DNA of 64,000 nt from assembly GCF_004339025.1 (NCBI RefSeq), contig NZ_SMFT01000001.1:124001-188000 (forward strand), read 5' to 3'. The stretch is from Volucribacter psittacicida (GTDB lineage Bacteria; Pseudomonadota; Gammaproteobacteria; Enterobacterales; Pasteurellaceae). Position 1 is the stretch's first letter; each line of letters starts with the position of its first letter. This document shows, piece after piece, positions 10,466 through 21,456 of the stretch. Position numbers and translations under genes: made by a program. A model generated the notes under the pieces. It ran no database searches. It was not told the origin of the DNA and saw only the letters and a list, made by a program, of their open reading frames with translations.

Positions 10466-11833
10466 TTAAATAAGGTTACTAATAAAAATCAGTAAAATAA
10501 TTAAAGGTACAACATATTTTACATAGTTAAACCAAATACGGGTAAAACGAGAATTTGGGGTGGGGGAGAGTTCTTTTTTGGCGTCATCTTTTAGCACAAA
10601 GCCTACGAAAATGGCACAGCCAAGGGCGGTGAGCATAAAGAGAATATTGCCACTGATGTAATCAAAGTTATCAAAAATACTGCGTCCAAATAACGTCACA
10701 TTTTTCCAGAGATTATCCCCTAAAATGGCGGGAATATTACCGAAGATAAAAATGCCACCTAGCGTTAAAAGAATGGCTTTGCTGCGACGCATTTTGAGCT
10801 TTTCTTGTAATACGGTAATGATGACTTCGTAAATGGTTAAAGAGGTGGTGAGTGCGGCGATAAATAATAGGCTAAAGAAGATAACAGCAAAAAATGTTCC
10901 TGCCCATAAGTGAGAAAAAACGATGGGTAGGCTTTGGAATACTAGGGTTGGGCCTGCATTAGGGGCGATGCCAAAACTAAATAAGGATGGGAAGATCATA
11001 AAGCCCGCTAATACGGCGATAATGGTGTTGGTAAAGCCTGTGATAATTGCGGTTTGAATTAAATTTTCTTCTTTACTGAGGTAACTTGATAAAGTAATTA
11101 ACACACCAAAACCAAGACTTAAGGCAAAAAACACTTGCCCTAATACCATAACAAATAATTGTGGGGTAATTTTAGAAAAATCAGGTTTGAGGTAATAGAT
11201 AATACCTTCTGCGGCGCCTGGTAGGGTAATGTTGCGGATAACCATGCCGATTAAGAAAATAAAGAGCAAGGGCATCAAGTATTTCACTGAGCGTTCAATG
11301 CCGCCAATAATGCCTTTAGCGAGGATAATGTAATTGATGATAACAAAGATAAAGGTGTATCCCATAATGGCAAAAGGGCTGGCTTGGATACTGTTATCAT
11401 AAAAATGTTGGGCGATATCTTTATTGATTGGGCTAGATATATCCAGTTGTCCTGAAATAAGGTTGATAATATAGCTTAGTACCCAGCCACCTAACACCAT
11501 ATAATAAGCCATAATGCCAAAAGCCCCTAATAGCCCCATATAGCCGAGTATTTTCCAATATTTAGAGATGTTTTTATTCTGCAATTTGTCGCCAAAAGCA
11601 TCAACAGAATTCACTCTTAATCGCCGTCCAATCACATTTTCTACTAAAATCATTGGGATACCTATGACTAACATAGCAATACAAAATAATAACACATAAG
11701 CACCGCCACCATTTTCGCCCACTAAGTAAGGAAAACGCCAGGTAGCACCAAAGCCAACGGTGGCACCAGCAACGGTCATAATATAGGTAAGTTTGCTTGA
11801 CCAAGTTTGTCGTTCAGTTTTTTTTATACTCAT
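10466..11833 (-). CDS. Sodium-dependent transporter, NSS/SNF family
   Basis: An inner-membrane symporter of the LeuT-fold neurotransmitter:sodium symporter family, probably taking up an amino acid or similar solute with Na+. The 455 residues hold about 11-12 hydrophobic segments. The helix-1 signature is present in a variant form (GATVGFGATWRFPYL) and is followed by ENGGGAYVLLF. The substrate cannot be read from the sequence. It lies 20 bases after nth and probably shares the rnf-nth transcript; a transporter of this family follows nth in H. influenzae as I recall. Confidence 0.9.
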   Translation of the reverse strand: MSIKKTERQTWSSKLTYIMTVAGATVGFGATWRFPYLVGENGGGAYVLLFCIAMLVIGIPMILVENVIGRRLRVNSVDAFGDKLQNKNISKYWKILGYMGLLGAFGIMAYYMVLGGWVLSYIINLISGQLDISSPINKDIAQHFYDNSIQASPFAIMGYTFIFVIINYIILAKGIIGGIERSVKYLMPLLFIFLIGMVIRNITLPGAAEGIIYYLKPDFSKITPQLFVMVLGQVFFALSLGFGVLITLSSYLSKEENLIQTAIITGFTNTIIAVLAGFMIFPSLFSFGIAPNAGPTLVFQSLPIVFSHLWAGTFFAVIFFSLLFIAALTTSLTIYEVIITVLQEKLKMRRSKAILLTLGGIFIFGNIPAILGDNLWKNVTLFGRSIFDNFDYISGNILFMLTALGCAIFVGFVLKDDAKKELSPTPNSRFTRIWFNYVKYVVPLIILLIFISNLI

Positions 11834-11853
11834 AATTTATGCTTAATTCCAGA

Positions 11854-12489
11854 TTAAATGTCGGTTTTTTGTTTATATTCGCAAAGATCTTCAATAATAC
11901 AAGATCCGCAACGTGGTTTGCGAGCAATGCAGGTATAACGTCCCAGTAAAATAAGCCAATGATGAACATCATATTTAAATTCATCAGGCACAACTTTAAG
12001 TAATTTCTTTTCCACTTCAACCACATTTTTGCCCGGTGCAAACCCAGTACGATTACATACCCGAAAAATATGGGTATCTACCGCAATAGTGGGGTGTCCA
12101 AAGGCGGTATTTAATACCACATTGGCGGTTTTACGCCCTACACCACCAAGGGCTTCTAAGGCTTCACGATCTTCAGGCACTTCCCCTTGATGCTTTTCCA
12201 ATAAAGTGCGGCAAGTTTTGATAATATTTTCTGCTTTGCTGTTATAAAGCCCGATGGTCTTGATATAGTCTTTTAACCCCTCTAAGCCCAGATCTAAAAT
12301 CCCTTGAGGGGTATTCGCAACGGGAAATAATTTTGCCGTAGCTTTGTTTACGCCTTTATCAGTGGCTTGTGCGGAAAGAATGACTGCAATTAACAGCTCA
12401 AAAGGGGTTTTATAATTTAATTCTGTGGTTGGTTTGGGATTATCCGCCCTTAACCTTGTTAAAATTTCAATACGTTTTTGTTTATTCAT
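11854..12489 (-). CDS. nth: Endonuclease III
   Basis: A DNA glycosylase/AP lyase that removes oxidised pyrimidines in base-excision repair. The 211 residues match the E. coli length. The helix-hairpin-helix ([13 protein letters not shown]) carries the catalytic Lys, the catalytic Asp follows in VDTHIFRV, and the C-terminal iron-sulphur loop has Cys spacing C-x6-C-x2-C-x5-C ([17 protein letters not shown]). Its ATG overlaps the rnfE stop by four bases, so it is translated with the rnf operon, as in other gammaproteobacteria. Confidence 0.97.
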   Translation of the reverse strand: MNKQKRIEILTRLRADNPKPTTELNYKTPFELLIAVILSAQATDKGVNKATAKLFPVANTPQGILDLGLEGLKDYIKTIGLYNSKAENIIKTCRTLLEKHQGEVPEDREALEALGGVGRKTANVVLNTAFGHPTIAVDTHIFRVCNRTGFAPGKNVVEVEKKLLKVVPDEFKYDVHHWLILLGRYTCIARKPRCGSCIIEDLCEYKQKTDI

Positions 12490-13181
12490 TTTTTATCAAT
12501 CATATTTTTTAATGCTAATAATAAGCCTAAACCTAAAAATGCCCCAGGAGGCAAAATAGCTAATAAAAAGTGGCTTTCTAAATGAAAAAATTCTATTTTC
12601 AATCCTTTTGCCCAACTTCCTAATAAATTTTCAATGCCTGCAAATAAGGTGCCATTACCTAAAATTTCACGCAATGCCCCCAATAAAAATAAACTCAAGG
12701 TTGCACCTAGCCCCATGGCAAAGCCATCAAAAGCGGATTGAGCGATACTATTTTTTGAGGCAAAGGCTTCAGCCCGTCCAATCACAATACAATTAGTCAC
12801 AATTAAGGGGATAAAGATCCCCAAAGATTGATATAAGCTATAGGTATAGGCATTCATCAATAATTGCACCATCGTTACCGTTGTGGCAATAATCATCACA
12901 TAAATCGGAATACGAATTTCATTAGGAATTTGCTTGCGAAAAATTGAGACAATGGTGTTGGTACAGGTTAAAACTAACAGGGTAGCAAGTCCTAATCCTA
13001 AAGCATTTGTGGCAGTATTTGATACCGCTAATAAGGGGCATAAGCCCAATAATTGCACCAATGCCGAGTTATTGCTCCAAACGCCTTGTAAGAAAATCTT
13101 TTTCCATACCGATTCTGTTTTTGCCACAGGTTCGCTATTGGTTGTAAGAGGTTCATATTCAATATTTTCATTATTTGTCAT
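12486..13181 (-). CDS. rnfE: Rnf electron transport complex subunit E
   Basis: An integral membrane subunit of the Rnf (Rsx) complex, which moves electrons between ferredoxin and NADH coupled to Na+ or H+ transport. Its 231 residues have six predicted helices, with the subunit A/E family signature [18 protein letters not shown] near the start. A charged, non-conserved N-terminus of about 25 residues precedes it. It overlaps both neighbours (rnfG and nth) by four bases. Confidence 0.96.
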   Translation of the reverse strand: MTNNENIEYEPLTTNSEPVAKTESVWKKIFLQGVWSNNSALVQLLGLCPLLAVSNTATNALGLGLATLLVLTCTNTIVSIFRKQIPNEIRIPIYVMIIATTVTMVQLLMNAYTYSLYQSLGIFIPLIVTNCIVIGRAEAFASKNSIAQSAFDGFAMGLGATLSLFLLGALREILGNGTLFAGIENLLGSWAKGLKIEFFHLESHFLLAILPPGAFLGLGLLLALKNMIDKK

Positions 13182-13786
13182 AGATCACAACTCTTCATTT
13201 GCTCGTTTGCATCAAAATGCTCTAACATCGTTAATGCAGATCGTTTTACTTGATTGACAATGGCGCGAGGCGTAATGGTTGCCCCAGCGAATTGATCAAA
13301 ACTTCCACCGTCTTTTTTGACAGCCCAAGAGGACAAATTGGCTTTATCCAACATACGATGATTAAAGGATAAAATCCAATCGGAAATACGCGTTTCAATT
13401 TTATCCCCTAATCCCGGGGTTTCTTTATGAGCGATGACACGCACGCCCAGCACTTCCCCTGCTGGCGTTAGCCCGACTAATAAATAAATATTGCCAGAAT
13501 AACCGTCAGGGGCAACAGTTTCAAAAGCATAAGCACTGATTTTATCCCCTTGCTTAGCAATATAAAGTTTATCAATATAAGGTATATTAGGTTTGACACA
13601 ACTTGCCAATAAATCATTATCAAAATAGCCTTGAGGTACGACTTCTAACAATAAGGCTTTTTGTTGTTTTGCCACAGATTGTTGAATAGGATCTTTGGTT
13701 AAAAAATAAATACCACTTGAAATGGCACTACAAACGAATGCCACTAATGCCAAAATAAAGGCGTAACCTAAGGTAATGGATCGCAT
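13178..13786 (-). CDS. rnfG: Rnf electron transport complex subunit G
   Basis: A 202-residue periplasm-facing flavoprotein with one N-terminal membrane anchor ([23 protein letters not shown]). The FMN-binding domain ends with [16 protein letters not shown], where the second Thr of the SGAT-like motif is the known covalent FMN site. It lies nine bases after rnfD and overlaps rnfE. Confidence 0.96.
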   Translation of the reverse strand: MRSITLGYAFILALVAFVCSAISSGIYFLTKDPIQQSVAKQQKALLLEVVPQGYFDNDLLASCVKPNIPYIDKLYIAKQGDKISAYAFETVAPDGYSGNIYLLVGLTPAGEVLGVRVIAHKETPGLGDKIETRISDWILSFNHRMLDKANLSSWAVKKDGGSFDQFAGATITPRAIVNQVKRSALTMLEHFDANEQMKSCDL

Positions 13787-13795
13787 AGGGTTTCC

Positions 13796-14845
13796 TTACT
13801 TCATAGGACGACCATATACCCTTGGGCGAGTATAATGATCGATTAATGGAACACAAATATTGGCTAATAAAATGGCAAAAGCCACGCCATCAGGATAATT
13901 ACCATAAAAACGAATAATATAGAGTAAAATCCCCACCAATAAACCAAAATAGAGTTTGCCTTTTGGCGTAATGGACGCCGTAACAGGATCGGTGGCAATA
14001 AAAAATGCACATAACATCATCGCTCCACTGAAAAGATGTTGTAACGGCGACATCACTTGTTCAGGTTCAATGATCCAAGTTATGCTTGCACATAAGGTAA
14101 AGGTGGCTAACATTGCCACAGGAATTTGCCAATGAATAATTTTTTTCCACAAGAGAAAAAGCCCGCCCAGTAAAAAAGCCATATTCACTTGCCACCAGCC
14201 CATCGCTGCAAATTGTGCAAAAATAGGCGATTGTTCAATTTGTGTCAGTGCGGTAGTTTTTAGCCCTGTTTTTACCGCATCCAAAGGTGTTGCTTGGCTC
14301 ACCCCATCAATATTGGCACTTAATTGCAATAAACTAAAACCATCGCTAGTATGCCCAAAGAAAATTAGTTGGTAAGCATCTGTCCAGCTTGGCGGTTCAT
14401 TTAATAACTGAATCGGAGGGAGCCAAGAGGTCATTTGTAATGGAAAAGCGATAAGTAACACCACATAACCTACCATGGCAGGATTAAAAATATTTTGTCC
14501 CAAGCCGCCGTAAACGTGCTTGCCAAAAATCACCGCACAAAAGGTTCCAATTAAAATGACCCAATAAGGGGCATAAGGCGGAATTGCCACCGCAAGAATT
14601 AAAGCCGTTAGGCTAACACTAAGATCGGAAAGATAAAACCAAAGGGGTTTCGCACGCAATTTGGTTACCATCAATTCAAGCAATAATGCAAAACTGATGG
14701 CAAGAGCAATTTGGATCAATACCCCATAACCAAAAAACACCACTTGCATAGCGATGGCGGGCAACATTGCCAACATTACCCAAAGCATAATGCGAGCGGT
14801 TAATTTCCCAGAATGGGTATGGGGTGAGCTTGCTATTTTAAACAT
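13796..14845 (-). CDS. rnfD: Rnf electron transport complex subunit D
   Basis: A 349-residue multi-helix membrane subunit. The segment [14 protein letters not shown] contains the Thr that carries covalent FMN in this family, and [20 protein letters not shown] is the conserved loop. It starts nine bases after the rnfC stop. Confidence 0.96.
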   Translation of the reverse strand: MFKIASSPHTHSGKLTARIMLWVMLAMLPAIAMQVVFFGYGVLIQIALAISFALLLELMVTKLRAKPLWFYLSDLSVSLTALILAVAIPPYAPYWVILIGTFCAVIFGKHVYGGLGQNIFNPAMVGYVVLLIAFPLQMTSWLPPIQLLNEPPSWTDAYQLIFFGHTSDGFSLLQLSANIDGVSQATPLDAVKTGLKTTALTQIEQSPIFAQFAAMGWWQVNMAFLLGGLFLLWKKIIHWQIPVAMLATFTLCASITWIIEPEQVMSPLQHLFSGAMMLCAFFIATDPVTASITPKGKLYFGLLVGILLYIIRFYGNYPDGVAFAILLANICVPLIDHYTRPRVYGRPMK

Positions 14846-14854
14846 CTTGTTTCC

Positions 14855-17341
14855 CTATTTATCTTGGTTTTGTGCATTTTGTTGTGCTAACTTTTTCGCT
14901 TTAGCCCGAGCAATGGCGGCGGCAACCGCTGCTTTACGGGGATCTGTTGGCGTGGTGTTGTCGCTTAAAACTTTTTCATTTTGCACCGCACTTTCTATTT
15001 CGCTAGGCTGTTCAGCCCCTTGTTGTGCTAACTTTTTCGCTTTAGCCCGAGCAATGGCAGCAGCAACCGCTGCTTTACGAGGATCTGCTGGCGTTGTATT
15101 ATCGCTTAAAACTTTTTCATTTTGTACCGCACTTTTTGCTTCGTTAGGCAGTTCAGCCCCTTGTTGTGCTAGCTTTTTCGCTTTAGCACGAGCAATGGCG
15201 GCAGCAACCGCTGCTTTACGGGGATCTGTTGGCGTGGTGTTGTCGCTTAAAACCTTTTCATTTTGCACCGCACTTTTTGCCTCGCTAGGCTGTTCAGTCG
15301 CTTGTTGTGCTAACTTTTTCGCCTTAGCCCGAGCAATGGCAGCAGCAACCGCTGCTTTACGGGGATCTGCTGGCGCGGTGTTGTTGGTTAAAACGTTTTC
15401 ATTTTGCACCGCACTTTCTATTTCGCTAGGCTGTTCAGCCCCTTGTTGTGCCAATTTTTTCGCTTTAGCCCGAGCAATAGCGGCGGCAACCGCTGCTTTA
15501 CGGGGATCTTCTGGCTTGGTGTTGTCGGTTAAAACGTTTTCATTTTGCACCGCACTTTTTGCCTCGCTAGGCTGTTCGCCCCCTTGTTGTGCCAATTTTT
15601 TCGCCTTAGCACGAGCAATGGCAGCGGCAACAGTAGATTTTTTATCCCCATTGGCAGCTGGCGATGTTGGTTTATCATCATTGATTCGAGCTTGCTGTTT
15701 CGCTAAACGGCGAGCTTTACGCTGTGCCATAATATCTGCATTATCTGGCACAACTTCCCCTTGAGCCGTTGTTAAGGTTTTTTGCTCAGTTTGCGGCTGT
15801 TCGGAAGTGGCTTTTTTCGCTTTTAAACGTTCCAAAGCGGCTTGCACAGGATCGATCCCCTGTTGGTTGGCTAATTCTTCACGCCGTTGTTCTGCGGCTT
15901 TTTGGGCTCGTGCTAAACGTTGTTCTTTTTCTTTCTCTAAACGTGCTTGGCGTGCTTCAAAGCGTTCTTTAGCTTCTTCGGAAAGTTTGGCTTTGTGCTT
16001 TATATCCCAAATTTTGGCTTTTTCTTGGCGGAAATATTGAATTAAGGGAATATGACTTGGACAAACATAAGCACAAACCCCACATTCAATGCAATCAAAT
16101 AGGCTATATTGTTCCGATTTTTCGTGTTCTTCCCCTCGAGCGAACCAATATAATTGCTGGGGCATAAGCTGAACAGGGCAAGCATCGGAACAAGCAGAAC
16201 AACGAATACAAGCTCGCTCTTCAGGGGCGGGTTGATACTCAAAATGATCGGGGGCAATGATGCAATTTGCGATTTTGGTAATTGGCGCATTTAAGTTCGG
16301 CAACATAAAGCCCATCATAGGGCCACCAAGAAATACAGGTAAACGCTCATCATATTGATAGCCTGTTTGCTGTAATAAATGATAAATGGGCGTCCCTAAT
16401 CTTACCCAATAATTTCTCGGTTGGGGAATTTTATCGCCTGTGAGGGTAACCACTCGTTCAATCAGAGGTTCATCATTGACGACCGCACGTTTTACTGCAA
16501 AGGCTGTCCCTACATTGTGCATTAATACCCCAATGGCAGAGGAACGTTGCCCCTTTGGCACTTCCATACCTGTCAGCACTTGGATAAGCTGTTTTGACGC
16601 ACCAGAAGGATACTTAGTGGGGATCACGCGCAACTCAATATCATTCGCTCCCTCAAGTTGTTGCTGAATGGCTTGAATGGCTTCGGGTTTATTATCTTCT
16701 ATGGCAATAACCACTTTTTCAGGGCGTAAAATATAGCGTAAAATTCTTGTGCCTTCGAGAATGTCTTGTGGATAATCACGCATTAAGCGATCATCACAGG
16801 TAATATAGGGTTCACATTCTGCCCCATTAATAATCAACAATTTAACTTGATTTTCTGCCCCTTTAATTTTGGCAGCACTCGGAAAAACGGCTCCCCCTAA
16901 ACCTGCGATACCTGCAAGGTAAATTTTATCAATTAATTGTTCTGGGCTTTGGCTAAGAAAGTCTTCAATAGGATTTTGTGCCTGCCATTGATCCTTGCCA
17001 TCAGCTTTTAAATGGATAGTCAGCTCCGATAAACCCGATGGATGTGGGGCAACATAAGGGGCAATAGCCACAATTTCCCCTGAGGTTGGGGCATGAATCG
17101 GCAACTCACGCAAGCCATTTCCTTGAGTTAGGGCTTGCCCTTTCAGAACTTTATCGCCCACTTGCACTAAAAGATTACCTGCTTGCCCAGCATGCTGTTT
17201 CACGGGGATATAAAAATCCTGTGCTAAGGGTAATTGGCTAATAGGCAATACATTGGATTGGGATTTCATTTCAGGGGGATGAATACCGCCGGGAAAATCC
17301 CATAATTGCCCTGAATTAAAGGCTGTTAATATATCCGTCAT
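14855..17341 (-). CDS. rnfC: Rnf electron transport complex subunit C, with long repetitive tail
   Basis: The NADH- and FMN-binding peripheral subunit of Rnf. Residues 1-450 are the conserved part, with NADH/FMN-domain features ([30 protein letters not shown]) and two ferredoxin clusters, [12 protein letters not shown] and [12 protein letters not shown]. Residues 450-566 are a charged, coiled-coil-like Lys/Glu/Arg/Ala region. Residues 567-828 are five 47-residue tandem repeats plus a partial sixth, each starting like [20 protein letters not shown]. Ala/Lys-rich tails are known in RnfC of this family. The tail makes the protein 828 residues long and is the likeliest part to vary between strains. 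Confidence 0.96.
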   Translation of the reverse strand: MTDILTAFNSGQLWDFPGGIHPPEMKSQSNVLPISQLPLAQDFYIPVKQHAGQAGNLLVQVGDKVLKGQALTQGNGLRELPIHAPTSGEIVAIAPYVAPHPSGLSELTIHLKADGKDQWQAQNPIEDFLSQSPEQLIDKIYLAGIAGLGGAVFPSAAKIKGAENQVKLLIINGAECEPYITCDDRLMRDYPQDILEGTRILRYILRPEKVVIAIEDNKPEAIQAIQQQLEGANDIELRVIPTKYPSGASKQLIQVLTGMEVPKGQRSSAIGVLMHNVGTAFAVKRAVVNDEPLIERVVTLTGDKIPQPRNYWVRLGTPIYHLLQQTGYQYDERLPVFLGGPMMGFMLPNLNAPITKIANCIIAPDHFEYQPAPEERACIRCSACSDACPVQLMPQQLYWFARGEEHEKSEQYSLFDCIECGVCAYVCPSHIPLIQYFRQEKAKIWDIKHKAKLSEEAKERFEARQARLEKEKEQRLARAQKAAEQRREELANQQGIDPVQAALERLKAKKATSEQPQTEQKTLTTAQGEVVPDNADIMAQRKARRLAKQQARINDDKPTSPAANGDKKSTVAAAIARAKAKKLAQQGGEQPSEAKSAVQNENVLTDNTKPEDPRKAAVAAAIARAKAKKLAQQGAEQPSEIESAVQNENVLTNNTAPADPRKAAVAAAIARAKAKKLAQQATEQPSEAKSAVQNEKVLSDNTTPTDPRKAAVAAAIARAKAKKLAQQGAELPNEAKSAVQNEKVLSDNTTPADPRKAAVAAAIARAKAKKLAQQGAEQPSEIESAVQNEKVLSDNTTPTDPRKAAVAAAIARAKAKKLAQQNAQNQDK
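14858..15643 (-). repeat. Coding tandem repeat, 141-bp unit, five full copies plus a partial one
   Basis: Each unit encodes an Ala/Lys helix ([17 protein letters not shown]) and an acidic linker with SAVQNE. The linker DNA contains the uptake signal ACCGCACTT on the plus strand at 14985, 15126, 15267, 15408 and 15549, exactly 141 bases apart. Unit-to-unit differences are few (for example [33 protein letters not shown]), pointing to recent duplication or conversion. Confidence 0.95.
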
Positions 17342-17946
17342 TTCCCTATTACTCGCTTATTTGTTTCCGTATTCACCACAGGAATCACCAAATTAGGATC
17401 AAATTTCCAATTCCAATGCTCAATATCAGGTTTTACCGTTACCATACTAATACAGTTTGTGGGACAAGGGGCGACACAAAGTTCACAGCCTGTACAAAGA
17501 TCAGGAATAATAGTGTGCATAGCTTTATTGCTACCAATAATGGCATCAACGGGGCAGGCTTGAATACATTTTGTGCAACCGATACACATTTCTTCATCAA
17601 TAAATGCTACTTTAGGTAAAGGGGCTTGTTCTTCAAATTCCGTTTGTGGCACATCAACGCCAAGCAAATCTGCCAATTTCACCACTAAAGGTTGTCCGCC
17701 GGGGACACATTTGGTAATCACATCGCCATTAGCAATGGCTTCGGCATAGGGTTTGCAACCGGGATAGCCACATTGTCCACATTGACTTTGCGGTAACAGT
17801 GCATCAATTTTTTCTACAATGGGATCGGCTTCCACTTTTAATTTTGTAGCAGAAAACCCTAGAATTGCTCCAAAAATCAAGGCTAATATGGCGACAAGGG
17901 CAACAATAATAACAATATAGCCCGTTGTAGAAAGTTGAGCGATCAT
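17338..17946 (-). CDS. rnfB: Rnf electron transport complex subunit B
   Basis: The 202-residue iron-sulphur subunit that hands electrons to the complex. An N-terminal membrane helix is followed by the four-Cys cluster domain ([16 protein letters not shown] with a later C) and two ferredoxin motifs, [12 protein letters not shown] and [12 protein letters not shown]. Starts and stops overlap rnfA and rnfC by four bases. Confidence 0.97.
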   Translation of the reverse strand: MIAQLSTTGYIVIIVALVAILALIFGAILGFSATKLKVEADPIVEKIDALLPQSQCGQCGYPGCKPYAEAIANGDVITKCVPGGQPLVVKLADLLGVDVPQTEFEEQAPLPKVAFIDEEMCIGCTKCIQACPVDAIIGSNKAMHTIIPDLCTGCELCVAPCPTNCISMVTVKPDIEHWNWKFDPNLVIPVVNTETNKRVIGK

Positions 17947-18521
17947 TTTACTAGCCCTGTGAATCCCATAAAGGCTAATGACATAAGCCCTGCGGTAATT
18001 AATGCAATGGAAGCCCCTTTGAAAGGCGTTGGAACATCGGCGGCGACTAAACGCTCACGCAATGCGGCAAATAAAACCAAGACTAAAGAAAATCCCACCG
18101 AGGCACCAAAACCATAAACCACTGATTGGGTTAGATTATGGGCTGAATTTACATTAAGTAAGGCGACGCCCAATACCGCACAGTTTGTTGTGATTAGCGG
18201 TAAGAAAATACCTAATAAGCGATAAAGGGTTGGGCTGGTTTTATTAATAACCATTTCGGTAAATTGCACCACCACCGCAATCACTAAAATAAAGACCAGA
18301 GTGCGTAAATAGCTGGCATCAAATGGGGCAAGCAAATAGGTATCCGCTAAATAAGAGCAAAGCGATGCCACTGTCAACACAAATGTGGTGGCTAATCCCA
18401 TACCTATTGCGGTTTCAATCTTTTTGGATACCCCCATAAAAGGACAAAGCCCTAGAAATTTCACTAGGACAAAGTTGTTAATCAGGGCGGTACTAATTAG
18501 TAATAAAATATATTCAATCAT
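17943..18521 (-). CDS. rnfA: Rnf electron transport complex subunit A
   Basis: A membrane subunit paired with RnfE, first gene of rnfABCDGE-nth. I choose the ATG at 18521 ([20 protein letters not shown]), giving the usual 192 residues with six helices; a longer frame to 18578 would add an unlikely polar leader over the promoter. The signature [18 protein letters not shown] is present. Confidence 0.96.
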   Translation of the reverse strand: MIEYILLLISTALINNFVLVKFLGLCPFMGVSKKIETAIGMGLATTFVLTVASLCSYLADTYLLAPFDASYLRTLVFILVIAVVVQFTEMVINKTSPTLYRLLGIFLPLITTNCAVLGVALLNVNSAHNLTQSVVYGFGASVGFSLVLVLFAALRERLVAADVPTPFKGASIALITAGLMSLAFMGFTGLVK

Positions 18522-18549
18522 AAATATCGTTAGGTTTGTTGAGCCGTAT

Positions 18550-18578
18550 ATTATCCTCATTTTCACGGTTAAGGACAA
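18550..18578 (-). promoter_or_regulatory. Candidate sigma-70 promoter of the rnf operon
   Basis: On the minus strand TTGTCC and GATAAT are separated by exactly 17 bases, placing a start about 20-25 bases ahead of the rnfA ATG. This is a match by eye only. Confidence 0.45.
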
Positions 18579-18611
18579 TAGTTTATCTTGATATTACTTA
18601 AATTGGGGTAA

Positions 18612-18674
18612 TATAGTCGTCTCACTTTAAAATGATACAGCGTTGGTACGCCTTGCCAATAGAAAGGACGAGAA
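18612..18674 (+). repeat. Dispersed intergenic repeat, copy B (internally deleted)
   Basis: The left end is good: TATAGTCGTCTCACTTTAA then AATGATACAGCGTTGGTACGCC. The right part is reduced to AATAGAAAGGACGAGA, a degenerate right end. It lies between the rnf promoter region and the 3' end of sanA. Confidence 0.7.
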
Positions 18675-18686
18675 GAATAACCAAGA

Positions 18687-19352
18687 TTATCTTGAAATGG
18701 GGGGCGGTAGTGGTTCAACCTCGCCTAAAAAGTGCGGTTCTTTTTTGGTGAATAAATCCCATAAGGCTAATAAACGAGCAAAAAATTCTCGCACTCTGAC
18801 AAGACTATAGCTATCAGGATAATCCGCCGCAAAACAAATGGCATCAATATGATGATATTTGGCAATAAATAATGCACGTTCACAATGGAATTTTTGCGTA
18901 ATAATGGTAATGGAATGTGCCTTGAACACTTGATCCGCTCGGATAATCGAATCTAGTGTCCGAAATCCAGCAAAATCCATATACAAAAATTCTGCAGGTA
19001 TGCCCATTTGGCGTAAATCTCGATACATGGTACGAGGTTCATTATATTGTAAAGTACGATTATCGCCACTCAGTAAAAGATAATCTACTTTATGCTGTTT
19101 AAAGAGTTGCTCGGCGGCTTGTAAACGATAATGATAAAAAAGATTGGGCGTATTTTTGGCCACATATTTTGCAGTGCCTAACACTACGCCATAAGGACGA
19201 TAGGGCAAACTTGATATATCTTGATAAATCTGTTTACGCACATAAAAACTAATGGCTTGATCCACAAGGATTAATAAGGCAAAACATAATGATAATAACG
19301 CCAACATAAGCACACAAAACCGCTTTATTTTTGCCACAAGCCAAGTGTTCAT
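18687..19352 (-). CDS. sanA: SanA-family envelope protein (DUF218)
   Basis: An inner-membrane-anchored DUF218 protein; in enteric bacteria SanA affects envelope exclusion of vancomycin and detergents. The order of motifs follows E. coli SanA closely: PYRPYGVVLGTAKY, YLLLSGDN, YNEPRTMYRDL, DFAGFRTLDSIIRA, ITQKFHCERALFIA and RVREFFARLLAL. One N-terminal helix anchors it. I choose the ATG at 19352, since the extra 24 residues from 19424 are not family-like; neither start has a strong ribosome site. The gene carries an uptake signal near its 3' end (18730-18738). Confidence 0.88.
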   Translation of the reverse strand: MNTWLVAKIKRFCVLMLALLSLCFALLILVDQAISFYVRKQIYQDISSLPYRPYGVVLGTAKYVAKNTPNLFYHYRLQAAEQLFKQHKVDYLLLSGDNRTLQYNEPRTMYRDLRQMGIPAEFLYMDFAGFRTLDSIIRADQVFKAHSITIITQKFHCERALFIAKYHHIDAICFAADYPDSYSLVRVREFFARLLALWDLFTKKEPHFLGEVEPLPPPISR

Positions 19353-19518
19353 CAATCTTATTTTTGTTGTTTGATGAGAGACTTGAGATAAACAAGGGGT
19401 TGCTGGCTTTTGCGGTTTTGTCATATAAAAAAGGACACAAGATCAATAATCAATCAGCTACGAGAAACCCTAGCATAGAGAAAATAAAGAGAGATTTCAA
19501 CTGAAAATTAAGCCGTAT

Positions 19519-19550
19519 AGATGTTTGACTATCTAGAAGTTTAGACGGCT
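19519..19550. promoter_or_regulatory. MetJ operator (tandem met boxes) upstream of metX
   Basis: Four consecutive 8-mers fit the MetJ box AGACGTCT: AGATGTTT (6/8), GACTATCT (3/8), AGAAGTTT (6/8) and AGACGGCT (7/8). They end 70 bases before the metX ATG. The tandem phase is what MetJ, with S-adenosylmethionine, needs for cooperative binding, so metX is probably repressed by methionine. Confidence 0.8.
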
Positions 19551-19620
19551 AAAAATCCTTGACAAGCGGATCAGCTAAAGGTAGTTTATACGCCAAAATG
19601 AAAATATCACAAGGAATGCA

Positions 19621-20694
19621 ATGAATCAGCTAAAAAAAGCAAAGGTTTTTACCGATCATGTATTGCAACTTAAACTCGGTGGGCAACTTAGCCAAATTGA
19701 CGTGGCTTATCAAACTTATGGGCAATTAAGTCCAAACAAGGATAATGTCATACTAATTTGCCACGCCTTAACAGGCGATGCCGAACCTTATTTTGACTCG
19801 GCACAACAAACAGGCTGGTGGCAACAATTCATTGGTGCTGGCTTGGCGTTGGATACCAATCGATATTTTTTCATTTGTTCTAATGTATTAGGTGGCTGCA
19901 AAGGCACAACAGGCCCAGCTTCGTTAGATCCGCAAACCCAACAACCCTATGGTAGCCGCTTTCCAGCTATTACCGTACAGGATATTGTTAAAGTACAAAA
20001 AGCATTATTAGAACATCTCAATATTGAGCATTTACACGCAGTAATCGGCGGATCTTTTGGCGGAATGCAGGCAAATCAATGGGCGATTGATTATCCTGAT
20101 TTTATGGATAATGTGATTAATCTTTGTTCCTCATTAACCTTAAGTGCAGAAGCCATTGGTTTTAATCATATTATGCGACAAGCCATTATTAATGATCCCC
20201 ATTTTTATCATGGCGATTATTATGACAAAACGCCCCCAAACCAAGGATTAGCTACCGCTCGTATGTTGGGCATGTTGACTTATCGCACCGATTTGCAATT
20301 AGCCAAAGCCTTTGGGCGTGCCACAAAAAATGATGGTGAGTTTTGGGGGGATTATTTTCAAGTAGAATCTTATCTAAGCTATCAAGGAAAAAAATTCTTA
20401 ACCCGTTTTGATGCTAACAGTTATCTCTATTTATTGCGTGCCTTAGACCTTTATGATCCCGCTTTAGGTTATGCCGATAGCAAGCAAGCCTTAGCTCGCA
20501 TAAAAGCACGCTATACCTTAGTGGCCGTAGCAAATGATCAATTATTTAAATTAAATGATTTACATAAAACAAAAGCCTTGCTAGAACAAAGCGGTATCAA
20601 TCTTAATTACTATGAGTTTTCCTCTGATTATGGTCACGATGCCTTTCTGGTAGATTATGATCTGTTTGAAAAAGCCATTTTACAGGGATTATAA
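19621..20694 (+). CDS. metX: Homoserine O-acetyltransferase
   Basis: Acylates homoserine for methionine synthesis; alpha/beta-hydrolase fold, cytoplasmic. The 357 residues show the nucleophile elbow [13 protein letters not shown], the oxyanion region [12 protein letters not shown], the conserved [14 protein letters not shown], and the C-terminal His in [10 protein letters not shown]. The family comprises acetyl- and succinyl-transferases; MetX-type enzymes normally use acetyl-CoA, but specificity is not proven here. A MetJ operator lies upstream. Confidence 0.95.
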   Translation: MNQLKKAKVFTDHVLQLKLGGQLSQIDVAYQTYGQLSPNKDNVILICHALTGDAEPYFDSAQQTGWWQQFIGAGLALDTNRYFFICSNVLGGCKGTTGPASLDPQTQQPYGSRFPAITVQDIVKVQKALLEHLNIEHLHAVIGGSFGGMQANQWAIDYPDFMDNVINLCSSLTLSAEAIGFNHIMRQAIINDPHFYHGDYYDKTPPNQGLATARMLGMLTYRTDLQLAKAFGRATKNDGEFWGDYFQVESYLSYQGKKFLTRFDANSYLYLLRALDLYDPALGYADSKQALARIKARYTLVAVANDQLFKLNDLHKTKALLEQSGINLNYYEFSSDYGHDAFLVDYDLFEKAILQGL

Positions 20695-20697
20695 CCC

Positions 20698-21159
20698 TTA
20701 TTCTTTTATAGATGGATAAAGATTAATGATGTCACTCTGAGATTTATTCCATTCTATTTCTACAATGGTCGCAGGATAAAAACTGATAAAATCAGAAGGA
20801 CAAAATTCATTCACAATATTCCCCACTAAGGGTAAATGAGAAATAATTAATACAGTTGTGATCCCTTGCTGTTCTAGTACGCCGAGATAATCCTTGACTA
20901 ATCTCTCATCGCCATAAGGTGTAAGCCCTTGCCAAGTTTCCATATTTAACTGACAACCAAAGGCTTTTTCTACCTGCTGAAAAGTTTGCTGAGCCCGTAA
21001 ATAAGGGCTAACTAGCACATATTGAGGAAAAATATCCGCCTTAATCAGTTTGTTTGCTTGCTGAAAAGATTGTTGCTGACCAAATGCGGTTAAAGGACGT
21101 TGCTGATCACTTTTGGCAATCATCTCCGCCTCACCATGACGCATAATAAGAATTTTCAT
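20698..21159 (-). CDS. sixA: Phosphohistidine phosphatase SixA
   Basis: A small histidine phosphatase (153 residues from ATG 21159) that dephosphorylates phosphohistidine on phosphotransfer proteins. The catalytic RHG is in MKILIMRHGEAE, and the second His lies in IISHLPLVG. The upstream codons MLRKTN are probably untranslated. It converges with metX with three bases between stops. Confidence 0.9.
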   Translation of the reverse strand: MKILIMRHGEAEMIAKSDQQRPLTAFGQQQSFQQANKLIKADIFPQYVLVSPYLRAQQTFQQVEKAFGCQLNMETWQGLTPYGDERLVKDYLGVLEQQGITTVLIISHLPLVGNIVNEFCPSDFISFYPATIVEIEWNKSQSDIINLYPSIKE

Positions 21160-21229
21160 GTTGGTTTTCCTTAACATAAGATTGTGATACTACAGATTAT
21201 ACCAATAAATATTTCAGGATAAATATTGT

Positions 21230-21299
21230 TATAGTTGTCTTACTTTAAAATGATACAGGACTAGTATGCTTTGTCTTATTTAAAATTGAAACGATTATA
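21230..21299 (+). repeat. Dispersed intergenic repeat, copy C (short form, facing pykA)
   Basis: Left end TATAGTTGTCTTACTTTAA then AATGATACAG; right end TTGTCTTATTTAAAATTG then AAACGATTATA. The centre is reduced to about 20 bases, giving 70 bases in total. A TATAAT at 21341-21346, downstream of the repeat, may be the pykA -10. Confidence 0.8.
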
Positions 21300-21456
21300 A
21301 AATTACAAAATGTGATCTCGATCTAATTTTGATTTAAGCGTATAATAGCCAAACTTTTTTCTAGCTTAGCGATAATGTTTTGTATAATTCCTGGGCTATG
21401 ACGTCTTTTTATAAGATTAATGTATCAGATTTGATTAAATATTTACGGAGTATTTC

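Noticed and set aside
14858-15643. Regular repeats resembling a CRISPR array
   Set aside because: The 141-bp units are coding, nearly identical along their full length and have no spacer structure.
14754-15764. Long plus-strand open frame of 336 codons opposite rnfC
   Set aside because: Its repetitive Ala/Cys/Ser-rich product is the antisense reading of the rnfC tandem repeat; an open antisense frame is expected from a GC-biased repeat of 141 bp (a multiple of three).
16042-16290. Minus-strand frame of 82 codons inside rnfC
   Set aside because: It is out of frame with the clear ferredoxin motifs of rnfC and has no coding features of its own.
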